NCBI GenBank assembly: GCA_964626755.1
Contig: CAZVGO010000028.1
Coordinates: 62,001 to 126,000 of the forward strand
Direction: 5' to 3'
From: JACDAV01 sp964626755
Lineage (GTDB): Bacteria; Chloroflexota; Limnocylindria; Limnocylindrales; CSP1-4
DNA length: 64,000 bases
The translations under genes and the position numbers were made by a program. The notes under the pieces are model-generated. The model was not told the DNA's origin, did no database searches, and saw only the letters and a program-made list of their open reading frames with translations. Each line of letters starts with the position of its first letter. Within the stretch, counting starts at the first letter, position 1. This document shows, one piece after another, positions 18,801 to 26,811 of this stretch.

Positions 18801-20420
18801 GACGCGCCTGCCCGGGGTCCCGGCCTCCCCGACCATGAACACGCCGAACAGCCCGCGGTCAGGGATGGTCCCGCCGCTCGTCACCGCGACCACGCGGGCA
18901 TCGCGCCGGCCCTCGATCTCGTCGGTCACGCGGTCCCAGGTGATCCGCGGCTTCAGCTCCGCAAATTCATCGGACGGGTACGCGCCGGCAAGCATTCCGA
19001 GGACGCCCTCGAGGACCTCGCGGCTCAGGGTCTCGTACGGGGCCGCGCGCGTCACCGTCGCGAGCAGGTCGTCAACGGTCCAGCGGTCCTGGACGGCCAT
19101 TGCGACGATCTGCTGGGCGAGGACGTCGAGCGGGTTGCGGGGCAACGTCGTCGCCTCGATCTCGCCTTCGTGCATCCGCCGCGTGACGACCGCGGTCTCG
19201 AGGAGATCGCCGCGGTATTTCGGGAAGAGGATCCCCTTGCTCGGTGCGCCGACCTGGTGGCCCGCCCGACCGACTCGTTGCAGGCCGCGGGCGACGCTCG
19301 TGGGGCTCTCGACCTGGATCACGAGATCGACGGCGCCCATGTCAATGCCGAGCTCGAGGCTCGACGTCGCGACGAGGGCGGGCAGGCGACCGGCCTTCAG
19401 CTCCTCCTCGATCTGGATCCGCTGCTCGCGGGCGATGCTGCCGTGATGGGCGCGGACGAGCTCTTCGCCGGCGAGCTCGTTGAGGCGGTGGGCGAGGCGC
19501 TCGGCAAGGCGGCGACTGTTCGTGAAGACGATCGTGCTCTTGTGCGCCCGGATCAGCTCGAGGATCCGCGGATGGACGGCGGGCCAGATGCTCGTTCGCA
19601 TGTCGCCGTTCGTCGCGGGGCCGCCGGGCTGGTCATCGGGCGGCAGGATCTCGCCGATCCGGGCCATGTCCTCGACCGGGACGACGACCTTGAGCTCGAG
19701 TGGCTTGCGGGCCCCGGCATCGACGACGTGCACGTCACGGCCGGGTCCGGTGCCTCCAAGGAATCGGGCGATCGTTTCGAGCGGGCGCTGCGTGGCCGAC
19801 AGGCCGATCCTCTGCGGGGGCTTGCTCGTCAGCCTCTCCAGTCGCTCCAGGGACAGGGCCAGGTGCGCGCCCCGCTTCGTGCCGGCGATCGCGTGGACCT
19901 CATCGACGATCACGTGCTCGACGGTCTTGAGAATCTCCCTGGCCTGGCTCGTGAGCATCAGGTAGAGCGATTCCGGCGTCGTGACGAGGATGTCCGGGGG
20001 GTGCCGCGTCAGGTCGCGGCGCTCGTCCTGGGGCGTGTCGCCGGTCCGGCTCGCGACGGAGATGCTCGGCGGTTTCTCCCCGAGCCGCGCCGCGGCGAGC
20101 GCGATCCCCGCGAGAGGGGCACGCAGGTTGCGCTCGATGTCGTAGGTCAGTGCCTTGAGCGGCGAGACGTACAGGACGCGGACGCCCTTTCCGGTGCCGG
20201 GCTGGCGCGCGAGGCGATCCAGCATCCAGAGGAACGCGGCCAGGGTCTTGCCACTCCCCGTCGGCGCGTGGATGAGCGTGTGCCGGCCCTCGGAGATCGC
20301 GCGCCAGCCCTCCGACTGGGCCTCGGTCGGCGCCTCGAACGTGGCCGCGAACCAGTCGCGGACGGGTGCGCTGAACGGCGCCAGCGGGTCGGTCGTGGGG
20401 GTCGCTCGTCGGGCACTCAC
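15837..20420 (-). CDS. lhr: Lhr-type ATP-dependent DNA helicase, full length
   Basis: 1527 aa, matching full-length Lhr. SF2 motifs are intact: Walker A APTGSGKT at 52-59, VSPLKAL, VDEVHAI at about 173-178 (DEVH variant of DEAH, usual for Lhr), LSATQRP, and RVGRAGHQ. After the helicase core come the Lhr winged-helix region and the long C-terminal extension (AlkZ-like winged-helix repeats) kept in actinobacterial and proteobacterial Lhr. It moves 3' to 5' on DNA and acts in repair. Start is GTG 20420, with no strong ribosome site visible. It heads the operon lhr, nei, 95-aa gene, META lipoprotein, with overlapping stops and starts throughout. Confidence 0.93.
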   Translation of the reverse strand: MSARRATPTTDPLAPFSAPVRDWFAATFEAPTEAQSEGWRAISEGRHTLIHAPTGSGKTLAAFLWMLDRLARQPGTGKGVRVLYVSPLKALTYDIERNLRAPLAGIALAAARLGEKPPSISVASRTGDTPQDERRDLTRHPPDILVTTPESLYLMLTSQAREILKTVEHVIVDEVHAIAGTKRGAHLALSLERLERLTSKPPQRIGLSATQRPLETIARFLGGTGPGRDVHVVDAGARKPLELKVVVPVEDMARIGEILPPDDQPGGPATNGDMRTSIWPAVHPRILELIRAHKSTIVFTNSRRLAERLAHRLNELAGEELVRAHHGSIAREQRIQIEEELKAGRLPALVATSSLELGIDMGAVDLVIQVESPTSVARGLQRVGRAGHQVGAPSKGILFPKYRGDLLETAVVTRRMHEGEIEATTLPRNPLDVLAQQIVAMAVQDRWTVDDLLATVTRAAPYETLSREVLEGVLGMLAGAYPSDEFAELKPRITWDRVTDEIEGRRDARVVAVTSGGTIPDRGLFGVFMVGEAGTPGRRVGELDEEMVYELRAGMHGDVIVLGASSWRIAEITQDRVLVEPAPGVPGKLPFWKGDAVGRPIELGRAIGAFVRETESDLAKGPRARAKAADRLKELHDLDELAAENLLAYLEEERDVAGALPTDKRIVVERFRDELGDWRLCILTPFGARVHAPWSLAIETRVRERLGQEVQTIWSDDGIAIRLPDGDLEGIEELLFPDADEVEDLVVSQVGSSALFAARFRENAGRALLLPRRRPGSRTPLWQQRQRAADLLQVASRYGSFPILVETYREVLSDVFDLPALREILAGIASREISVQSVETVKASPFASSLMFDYIAAYMYDGDAPMAERRAGALTLDRDLLRELLGQEELRELLDPDALADLELSLQALTVDRRATTADQVHDLLRRLGDLSADEVAARVEGGSRAADAWLSELAGARRAVAVRIGGEERWIAIEDVARYRDAVGVAPPAGVPHAFLGPTSAALDGLIARWARTHGPFLTPQPAARWGLPVGIVEDALERLLAAGSILRGEFRPDGSEREWSDPDVLRQLRRRSLARLRREVEPVDPAALARFLPAWQGVAAARDVLPPLRGTAALERLAEVVDQLAGLPIPASVLERDILPIRVPGYQPRLLDELGSLGEVAWVGRGSLGRDDGRIALYRPGREVLRPAGLADGAERPAGERHERIREHLARRGASFYRELYVAAGGGSDREVLDALWDLVWAGEVTNDTFAPLRALRWKRPGRDARRRPGRLTALGPPEAAGRWSLLTTEAVSPAATERLHAASLALLDRHGIVTREAVVSEGIDGGFSAVYPILRALEEAGRIRRGYFVEGLGAAQFALAGAIDRLRAVREPAASRGERTVHLLAAADPANPYGAAISWPRRGDDDRRPFQRAAGAYVVLVDGEAVLYVDRGGTSLQTLPAFDDPELAGAAASALRGLVVDGRVRELVIAKIDGQPVTESPHRQALLDAGFVAGYRGLLMRAAPAPPTPWAAASSGSRSRNRGA

Positions 20421-20612
20421 GGGATCAGCGAGTATCCCACGGAAACCTGACAGAAGGCGTCCGGAATACGGCGCTAACGGCCCCGGGGCCGACCGTTGGA
20501 GCCGGGCGGCCGCCGAAGGTACGCCTTTCGCCGCGTGACACGAAGGCTAGACTTCGCGCGTCTTGTGCCTGCAGGCACCAGAGAGGGCTCTTCTGATACA
20601 GGCGAACTGGCG

Positions 20613-22436
20613 ATGACCGCGACCTTCCTCGAGCGTGCGCGCCGGGCGACCCCGCTCGGCGGTTATACGCGGCCCACGGCGCGCGTCGTGGCGGCGGCCG
20701 CCGCGCTGGTGCTGGTCGCTGCCGCCGTCCTCGCGGCAGCGGCCTTCGACCGGGCCTATGCAGGACGGGTCCTGCCCGGGGTGTCGGTGGCCGGCATCGA
20801 CCTGGGCGGTGCGTCGCCGGAAGAAGCACGCACGCGCCTCGCGGGCCTTCCGGTCGGGCCGGCCGGTCTCGTCCTCGTGGTCGGCTTGAGGAGCGAAACG
20901 GTCCCCGCCGAGGCGCTGGGCCGTCGGATCGCCATCGATGCGGCCGTGGAGGCCGCGATGGCCTCGGGTCGGGGTCGTGGCTTCCTCGGCGACATCGCCC
21001 CACGACTCGGTCTGGTCCGCGACGGCCGATCGCTGCCGCTCGAGGTCACGGTCGACGAACCGACCCTCGCGGCGTGGATCGCGGCCGCGGCTGGCGAGGC
21101 CTACCGCGAGCCGGTCGACGCGAAGATCATCCCGGCTGACGGCCAGTGGGAGATGAGGAAAGCCGTCCGCGGGGCCGCGCTCGACGAGGCAGCGGCTTCC
21201 GCGCTCATCCGGAGCGCGCTTCTCGGCACCCAGGGCGGAACACCCCGGATCGTCCTGCCGGTCGGCTCGGTCGACCCGGACGTCGCGGACGCTGCCGTCG
21301 CGAGCGCCATCCAGGCAGCGTCACGGATGGTCGCCGACGTCACGGTGACGCTCGACGACAAGAGCTGGACGATTCCTTCGAAGAGCCTTCGCCCCGCGAT
21401 CGTCTTCGTCTCGAGCAACGGGCGACCGGTGCCGGTGATGTACGGGTCGCCCATCGAGGCGGCTGTCCGAAAGCTGGCCTCGACGGTGAAGGTCGCCCCA
21501 CGGCAGACGCTCATCCTCAAGACGAAGTCCGGGGCGACCTTCGGCTACGTGCCCGGCGCCGCAGGTCGCACTCTCGACGTCCCGGGGACGGCGCGGGCCG
21601 TGACGGCGCTTGCCGCCGAGCGGCGGGATGACCCGTCGGATCCGCTTGTCGAGGTCGACGCAGTGACGATCGACGTGCAGCCGAAGATCAGCAACGCACA
21701 GGCTGCCGCCGCCGGCCCGAAGATGACCCGGATCTCCGGCTGGACGGTCCGCTATACCTCGAGCGAGCGCAACGGCTTCGGCAACAACATCGTGATCCCG
21801 GCTCGCCTGATCAACGGAACGGTCGTGAGGCCGGGCGAGGTGTTCGACTTCTGGCGCGCCGTCGGGCCCGTGACCTTCTCGCGCGGCTTCCGGATGGGCG
21901 GCATCATCCAGGGCGGCCGGACCAACCCGACAGGCGCTATCGCCGGTGGCATCTGCTCGGCGTCGACGACGCTGTTCAACGCCGCGGTTCGTGGCGGCTT
22001 CCAGATCGTCGAGCGCTCCCCGCACTTCTACTACATCTCCCGCTACCCGCTGGGCCTCGACGCGACCGTCTCGAAGTCGGGCGGCAGGAGCACCCAGAAC
22101 ATGCGGTTCCGCAACGACACGAACGTGCCGATCTACATCCGCGGCATCGGGGGCGGGGGCTCCGTGCGGTTCGAGATCTACTCCCTACCCACCGGGCGGA
22201 AGGTGACGTTCAGCAAGGCGAGCGTCGCGAATGTCCGTCGGGCGGTCGACCGGGCCGTCCGGACCGACGCCCTGCGGGCTGGCACGAGGCGGCGCGACGA
22301 GACGCCCGCCAACGGAATGGACGTCGCCGTCTCCCGAACGGTCCGCAACGCGAGCGGTGCCGTCATCCGCCGGGACAGGTTCGTCAGCCACTATGGCCGG
22401 GTCGACGGCATCGTCCTGATCGGAACGCGCCGCTAG
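20613..22436 (+). CDS. VanW-family exported protein with PGB-like repeats
   Basis: 607 aa from ATG 20613. One N-terminal membrane helix (VVAAAAALVLVAAAVLAAAAF) is followed by two repeats of the putative peptidoglycan-binding type (GIDLGGASPEEARTRL and DAAVASAIQAASRMVADVTVTL). A VanW domain at about 370-520 has TSSERNGFGNNI, ARLINGTVVRPGEVFDFW, IIQGGRTNPTGAIAGGICSASTTLFNAA and FYYISRYPLGLDATV. VanW proteins accompany vancomycin-resistance genes in some Firmicutes but are common in bacteria without them; a cell-wall role is likely. No resistance genes are nearby. The C-terminal 60 residues are basic and look disordered. Confidence 0.9.
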   Translation: MTATFLERARRATPLGGYTRPTARVVAAAAALVLVAAAVLAAAAFDRAYAGRVLPGVSVAGIDLGGASPEEARTRLAGLPVGPAGLVLVVGLRSETVPAEALGRRIAIDAAVEAAMASGRGRGFLGDIAPRLGLVRDGRSLPLEVTVDEPTLAAWIAAAAGEAYREPVDAKIIPADGQWEMRKAVRGAALDEAAASALIRSALLGTQGGTPRIVLPVGSVDPDVADAAVASAIQAASRMVADVTVTLDDKSWTIPSKSLRPAIVFVSSNGRPVPVMYGSPIEAAVRKLASTVKVAPRQTLILKTKSGATFGYVPGAAGRTLDVPGTARAVTALAAERRDDPSDPLVEVDAVTIDVQPKISNAQAAAAGPKMTRISGWTVRYTSSERNGFGNNIVIPARLINGTVVRPGEVFDFWRAVGPVTFSRGFRMGGIIQGGRTNPTGAIAGGICSASTTLFNAAVRGGFQIVERSPHFYYISRYPLGLDATVSKSGGRSTQNMRFRNDTNVPIYIRGIGGGGSVRFEIYSLPTGRKVTFSKASVANVRRAVDRAVRTDALRAGTRRRDETPANGMDVAVSRTVRNASGAVIRRDRFVSHYGRVDGIVLIGTRR

Positions 22437-22492
22437 CGTCGGACCGCCCGCAGCCCGCCTGCGGCCCGCGGCCAGGTCTCCACCCTGCGGCT

Positions 22493-22650
22493 TGTCTGCC
22501 AGTCAACAAATCGGGCAGGTGTCGGGCCGGCCGCCCCTCGATCGGTCGATTTGCTGTTTCGGGGACACCACCCGGCCGGCATTGCGGCATCTCGTCCGCG
22601 TAAGCCTCGGCGAATAGCGCGCAAAGGCCGTTGTTGTTGACTGTCAGTCA
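22493..22650. repeat. 158-bp element B with terminal inverted repeats
   Basis: The left end is TGTCTGCCAGTCAACAAATC and the right end TTGTTGACTGTCAGTCA. The internal copy is inverted at 22546-22566 (CGATTTGCTGTTTCGGGGAC), so 22493-22566 is itself bounded by inverted repeats. The last base of the element is the A of the ATG of the following XRE gene. Length equals that of element C and is one more than element A. Confidence 0.7.
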
Positions 22651-23413
22651 TGGGCCAGCGCACGAAGATCCAACTCGCCGCGGACCAACGAACGCGGGAG
22701 GCGACCCGCGCAATCGGTGCCGAGCTCCGCCGCAGCCGCGAGGACCAAGGCATCTCCCAACGCGCCGTCGCAGCGTCGGCCGGCATCGATCCAGGCCACC
22801 TTTCGCGAATCGAGGCGGGCGCGGTGGAGGCCAGTCTCGGATCCCTGGCGCGTGCGTCGGCGGCTCTCGGGGGTGAACTCAGCGTGCGGTTCTATCCGGG
22901 CACCGGGCCGCGGCTGCGCGACCACATCCAGGCCGCGATCGTCGAGGCCCTGCTCCGCGAGCTGCATCCGCGCTGGAAGCGGTTCGTCGAGGTGCCCGTC
23001 TACCGGCCCGCGAGGGGCGTGATCGACCTCGTACTGCACGACCCGACCGCCCCGGTCGTCGTTGCCGTGGAGGTCCAGTCCGAGCTGCGACGGCTCGAGC
23101 AGCTCATTCGCTGGTCGAACCAGAAGCGCGACGCCCTGCCGTCGGCCGACATCTGGCAATTCGCCGCGGCCGCGAACTCCCCGCCCGTCTCGGCCCTGCT
23201 CGTGTCGTGCGATCCACGCGCGCGACGAGGACAGTCGCCAACGACCACCCGGAACAGCTGCGCTCCCTCTACCCGGCGCACGCGGGAGGCATATATGCGG
23301 CGCTGACGACCGATGCGCCGTGGCCCGGCGCGGGCCTGGTGTGGGCAGTCGTCGACGGCGGCCGGGCTCGGTTGATGCCGCGGCCGCCTCGCGGGGTCGG
23401 CTTCGGGCGTTAG
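22650..23413 (+). pseudogene. Frameshifted XRE-family regulator with C-terminal domain
   Basis: From ATG 22650 the first frame gives a helix-turn-helix domain (AELRRSREDQGISQRAVAASAG, HLSRIEAGAVEASLGSLARAS) and then a domain with GVIDLVLHDPTAPVVVAVEVQSELRRLEQLIRW, which resembles a nuclease-like or effector-binding fold. After SALLV (about 23204) the frame becomes low-complexity. The correct continuation, RSTRATRTVANDHPEQLRSLYPAHAGGIYAALT through PRPPRGVGFGR, is in another frame and ends at 23413. A single missing base between about 23199 and 23207 explains this. It may be a true mutation or a sequencing error. The repaired protein would be about 254 aa. Its 5' end abuts element B. Confidence 0.7.
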
Positions 23414-23469
23414 ATGAGCAGCACGGCGGCCAGGATGCCGACCGACAGGGCCAGATTTCGCAGGGACAT
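23410..23469 (-). CDS. Possible 19-aa membrane peptide
   Basis: ATG 23469 with GGAGG five bases upstream opens a 19-residue frame, MSLRNLALSVGILAAVLLI, ending in TAA at 23410. It would be a single hydrophobic helix. It overlaps the last bases of the XRE pseudogene on the other strand. The ribosome site and hydrophobicity are suggestive, but nothing else supports it. Confidence 0.3.
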   Translation of the reverse strand: MSLRNLALSVGILAAVLLI

Positions 23470-23576
23470 GCCTGCCTCCGTCGAGGTCGATCGCGCGCGC
23501 CACGACGCCGGAGAGTCCCGGGAGACCTATGAGGAGGCCGAGCCAACGCCCGGCTAGCAGGTCGACGCGCCACCGG

Positions 23577-25286
23577 CTAGCGGCGAGTGGCGCGGACCGC
23601 GTGCGGATCGATCCGCGAGAGCGGCGCCGCGGCACCCTCGACCGTGAAGCCGGCTCGCTCCAGGAGGCGTCGGGCGATCGAGATACGCAAGGCGTGGTCG
23701 AGCGGCTCGACCGGGTCGCGCTCGGCGACGGTCACGAGCGCCTCGATCTCGCCGCCGACCCGAGCCGCGAGCGCATTGAGCAACGCTCCGGCCAACCCTT
23801 GGCGGCGAAACGCCGGCGCGACCCCCAGCCCGAGGAGCTGGCGTGATGGCCCGCTCGGTCCGGCGACCGCGAGGCCGACGATCGTGTCGCCGGCGACCGC
23901 TGCAACCGCGACGGAATCGGCCCGTAGCGCGGCGTGCAGCAGGCCCTTCCCCGCGGCGGGGTCAAACAGCGCCATGACCCGTGGCGCAACGCTCAGCCGC
24001 GCGAGCTGATCTGGCGTGAGGGGATCGAGGATTGTTGCGGTTCCGGTTGGGGCGTGAGTGTCGATCGCAAATGTCTCCCTGACGAGATCCTCCGCCGCGT
24101 CCCACCAGCCCCTCCGCGCCGCCTCGCGGAGCAACGCCGGGACCGCGATCATCTCGACCAGCCCCAGCCCGGCCAGCGATGCCTCCTCGGCGACCCGCTG
24201 CTGGCCATCGACCGGCTCGCCCGCATTCGGCTCGTCGATGAACGCCGCGGGGAGCGGCGCCTGCCCGAACCGAGCCGCCTCGCCCGCCCACCGCTCCCGC
24301 CACGCGAGAGGCGTCGTCGCCGGCGCCGGGAGGTGCGCGCCGGCGAGCCAGACCAGCGACCAGGCCCGCGGCACCACTCGGTAGGCGTCGTACCCACCAC
24401 CGCCCGTCGACAGCCACCGACCGCCCGCCCAGCGATGGGCGACCCGATCGACCAGCCGCGCCGCCTCGCCCATCGCGGTCGTCGTCAACCGCAGGTCGGC
24501 CAGCGGATCCCAGGCATGCGTGTCGCAGCCGTGCTGGGACACGACGACATCGGGCCCGAACGCGGCCGCGACTGCCGGCACCAGCGACGAGACGGCCGAC
24601 AGCCACGCCTCCTCGCCCGCCCCCGGCTCGAACGGGAAATTCAACGACGTTCCCGCGGCCTCTCCCTCGCCGATCTCGCCGACGAACCCGGTGCCCGGAA
24701 AGAGATACCGCCCGGATTCGTGGAACGACAGCGTCAGGACGCCGGGATCGGCCCAATGGATGGCCTGCACGCCGTCGCCGTGGTGAACGTCGAAGTCGAG
24801 GTACAGGACCCGCAACCCCTCGCGACGCACCCGCGAGATCGCGAGCGCCGGATCGTCGTAGATGCAGAAGCCCGACGCCTGATCCGGCATCGCATGGTGG
24901 AGCCCACCGCCCGGATGGAACGCGTGCTCGACGTCGCCGCGCAGGATGGCTTCCATCGCCCGAATCGATCCGCCGGCGACCGCCGCCCCCGCCTGCTGCA
25001 TCCCGGCGAACGACGGGTTGTCGCCACCGGGTCCGATCCCGGCCTCCGGCGGCCCCCACGGGTCCGTCGAGAAGCGCTTCACCGCCGCGATGTAACGCGC
25101 CGTGTGGCACATGAGGAGCTCGTCGTCCGCGGCCGGCTCGGGCGCCAGCCCAGGGCGCGCCCCCACGTGCTCGAGCAGATCGATCCCCGGGCCGAACCGC
25201 CGGGGAGTGAGCGGATGCGCCGGCCCGAAGTCGTACCGCCCCGAATTCGGGCCGAACACGAGCAGCGGTCCGGGAAGCGGTGTCAC
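23577..25286 (-). CDS. Histone-deacetylase-like (AcuC) hydrolase fused to a GNAT acetyltransferase
   Basis: 569 aa from GTG 25286. Residues 1 to about 330 are a zinc-dependent deacetylase of the AcuC/HDAC superfamily: FHPGGGLHHA, GFCIYDDPALAI, YLDFDVHHGDGVQ, SFHESGRYLFPGTG and STGGGGYDAY are all present. After a linker, about 430-569 form a GNAT domain (LLGLGVAPAFRRQGLAGALLNAL, the acetyl-CoA loop). One chain thus carries both a deacetylase and an acetyltransferase. The domain order suggests reversible acetylation of one target, or acetoin-type small-molecule metabolism; neither is proven. The GTG start is preferred to an ATG 72 bases upstream because that one lies inside the divergent DUF3052 gene. 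Confidence 0.88.
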   Translation of the reverse strand: MTPLPGPLLVFGPNSGRYDFGPAHPLTPRRFGPGIDLLEHVGARPGLAPEPAADDELLMCHTARYIAAVKRFSTDPWGPPEAGIGPGGDNPSFAGMQQAGAAVAGGSIRAMEAILRGDVEHAFHPGGGLHHAMPDQASGFCIYDDPALAISRVRREGLRVLYLDFDVHHGDGVQAIHWADPGVLTLSFHESGRYLFPGTGFVGEIGEGEAAGTSLNFPFEPGAGEEAWLSAVSSLVPAVAAAFGPDVVVSQHGCDTHAWDPLADLRLTTTAMGEAARLVDRVAHRWAGGRWLSTGGGGYDAYRVVPRAWSLVWLAGAHLPAPATTPLAWRERWAGEAARFGQAPLPAAFIDEPNAGEPVDGQQRVAEEASLAGLGLVEMIAVPALLREAARRGWWDAAEDLVRETFAIDTHAPTGTATILDPLTPDQLARLSVAPRVMALFDPAAGKGLLHAALRADSVAVAAVAGDTIVGLAVAGPSGPSRQLLGLGVAPAFRRQGLAGALLNALAARVGGEIEALVTVAERDPVEPLDHALRISIARRLLERAGFTVEGAAAPLSRIDPHAVRATRR

Positions 25287-25306
25287 GGTGGCAGGATAGG
25301 CCCGCC

Positions 25307-25711
25307 ATGGAGCGCGTCTACATGACGCCGCTGCTCGACAAGCTCGGGGTGAAGCCAAGGGCGCGCGTCGCGATCCTCAACGTCCCCGACGTGGACTTCC
25401 GCGCGCTCCTCCCCGAACGGACGGCCGACGTCACCGACGGCTGGCCGGCGCCCAAGACGGACCTCGTCTTCCTCGGTGCGGATTCGATCGACGAGCTGCT
25501 CCGGATCGGCCCGCTCCAGGAGGCGCTCGTGCCGAACGGCGCGATCTGGGTCGTGTCCCGCAAGGGCAGGGCCGCGACCCTCCGGGACGTCGACGTCATC
25601 GAGGCCGCGAAGGCGGTCGGGCTCGTCGACAACAAGGTCGTGTCGTTCTCGCCGACCCACACCGCGCTTCGGCTCGTGATCCCCGTGGCCAGGCGCGCGG
25701 AGCGCGGCTGA
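25307..25711 (+). CDS. DUF3052 family protein
   Basis: 134 aa. TPLLDKLGVKPRARVAILNVPDVDFRALL, then DLVFLGADSIDELL, GAIWVVSRKGR and VDNKVVSFSPTHTALRLVIPV fit the DUF3052 family, small single-domain proteins of unknown function common in actinobacteria and relatives. ATG 25307 is used; ATG 25322 would shorten it by five residues. It is divergent from the deacetylase/GNAT gene with 20 bases between the starts, so the two share a promoter region. Confidence 0.85.
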   Translation: MERVYMTPLLDKLGVKPRARVAILNVPDVDFRALLPERTADVTDGWPAPKTDLVFLGADSIDELLRIGPLQEALVPNGAIWVVSRKGRAATLRDVDVIEAAKAVGLVDNKVVSFSPTHTALRLVIPVARRAERG

Positions 25712-25732
25712 GAGCGACCGAGGGCCAGCGTT

Positions 25733-25771
25733 CTCCCCAACTCTCACCCCCGGACCGCAAAGGGACTTCCC
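25733..25771. repeat. Short dispersed repeat, copy 2
   Basis: CTCCCCAACTCTCACCC followed by GGACCGC and AAA matches 3214-3252 in order and spacing apart from one base. It lies just after the DUF3052 gene in a 242-base gap before tatA in which I see nothing else. Confidence 0.4.
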
Positions 25772-25953
25772 GACCGCATTCCACGTCACGCGCGACCATC
25801 TCGCGCTTACGCCGAGCGTGGGTTGGAAGGCGCAGGGGCCGGGACCGTGGCTCGGGTCCGTCTAAGAGTCCGAGGGTGCAAGTTGGGCAAGTTGGCCCGT
25901 CCCGCGGGCTCGGCGGCGGCTAGCGCTCCCTTCTGCGGAGTACCATCCGGGCC

Positions 25954-26118
25954 ATGCAGGATCTGGCCGTCGTCCTCATCGTCATCCTCGTGCTCGTGCT
26001 CCTCTGGCGCGGCCCAAAGACGATCCCGAAGCTCGGCGAGGCGCTGGGGCGCGGCGTGCGAGAGGCGAAACGCGAGGCGAACGAGCTCCGATCCGACAAG
26101 GACGAGCCGGCGCCCTAG
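25954..26118 (+). CDS. tatA: TatA/E-type twin-arginine translocase subunit
   Basis: 54 aa, too short for most gene finders. MQDLAVVLIVILVLVLLWRG is the single N-terminal membrane helix. RGPKTIPKLGEALGRGVREAKR is the amphipathic helix, with the Gly hinge and the conserved KLGEALG pattern of TatA. A charged tail follows. TatA forms the pore for folded proteins exported by the Tat route. No tatB or tatC is nearby, so it is an orphan copy. ATG 25954; it ends 20 bases before the glycosylase gene on the same strand. Confidence 0.8.
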   Translation: MQDLAVVLIVILVLVLLWRGPKTIPKLGEALGRGVREAKREANELRSDKDEPAP

Positions 26119-26138
26119 CCGGCCCACCCAGCCGCGAC

Positions 26139-26759
26139 GTGCCATCTCGCACGAATGGCGACGCGCCACCGGACCTGACCGAGCTCACCGCCCGCCCGGA
26201 ACCCGGCCCCCACCGGACGACGATCCTGGTCGACGGGAAGAAGATCACGACGCTCGCGGACATCCCGCCGCTCCGGAACCGGCTGCTGTTCGTGGGGCTC
26301 AACCCCTCGCCGGTGAGCGTTAAAGCCGGCCACTACCACCAGGGCCGCCTCGGGCAGACGTTCTGGCGCCGGCTGATGACCGCCCGAATCCTTCCGAAGG
26401 ACACGCCGATCGAAACGGCCGACGACGCACTCCTCGCGGCAGGCCACGGGATTACCGACCTGCTCAAGCGCCCGACCGCGCGCGACACGGCCACCCCGGC
26501 CGAGCTGACCGCCGGCGTCGGGCCGCTGTGGCAGAAGGTCGCGGTCTGGCGGCCGGCCGCGATCGTGTTCATCTACAAGCGGGCGGCCGAGATCGCTGCC
26601 GGTCGATCGCTCACCGAGCGCTGGGGCCAGCTCGAGGGCGTCGCGCTGGCAGCCCGGCCGTGCTTTCTCATGCCAGGCGCATACGCCCCGCGCGCGGAGG
26701 TCGACGCCGGCCTGAACTTCATCCGCAACCTCGGCGCGGCACTGCCGGCGGACCAATGA
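26139..26759 (+). CDS. Mug/TDG-like uracil-DNA glycosylase
   Basis: 206 aa. LLFVGLNPSPVSVKAGHYHQGRLGQTFWRRL is the Mug-type motif 1 (G-L/I-N-P with the catalytic Asn) followed by the GxxFWxxL pattern. HGITDLLKRPTARDT and AIVFIYKRAAEI match the core sheet. Motif 2 (FLMPGAYAPRAEVDAG) departs from the usual NPSG or PSxSG, so the base specificity may differ. Predicted to remove uracil or mismatched bases from DNA. Start GTG 26139, with no clear ribosome site. It may be cotranscribed with tatA. Confidence 0.8.
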   Translation: MPSRTNGDAPPDLTELTARPEPGPHRTTILVDGKKITTLADIPPLRNRLLFVGLNPSPVSVKAGHYHQGRLGQTFWRRLMTARILPKDTPIETADDALLAAGHGITDLLKRPTARDTATPAELTAGVGPLWQKVAVWRPAAIVFIYKRAAEIAAGRSLTERWGQLEGVALAARPCFLMPGAYAPRAEVDAGLNFIRNLGAALPADQ

Positions 26760-26811
26760 GGCGAGTCGGGGTCATTTCGCTCCAGGTGGAGCTGATGGGG
26801 GACGGGAAGGG

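Noticed and set aside
16791..20450. 1219-aa open frame on the plus strand
   Set aside because: It is antisense to lhr. Its composition (Arg, Asp, Val, Glu-rich) is that of a GC-rich shadow frame, with no recognisable motif.
20613..22436. Vancomycin-resistance gene
   Set aside because: VanW alone does not confer resistance and no vanHAX-type genes are nearby.
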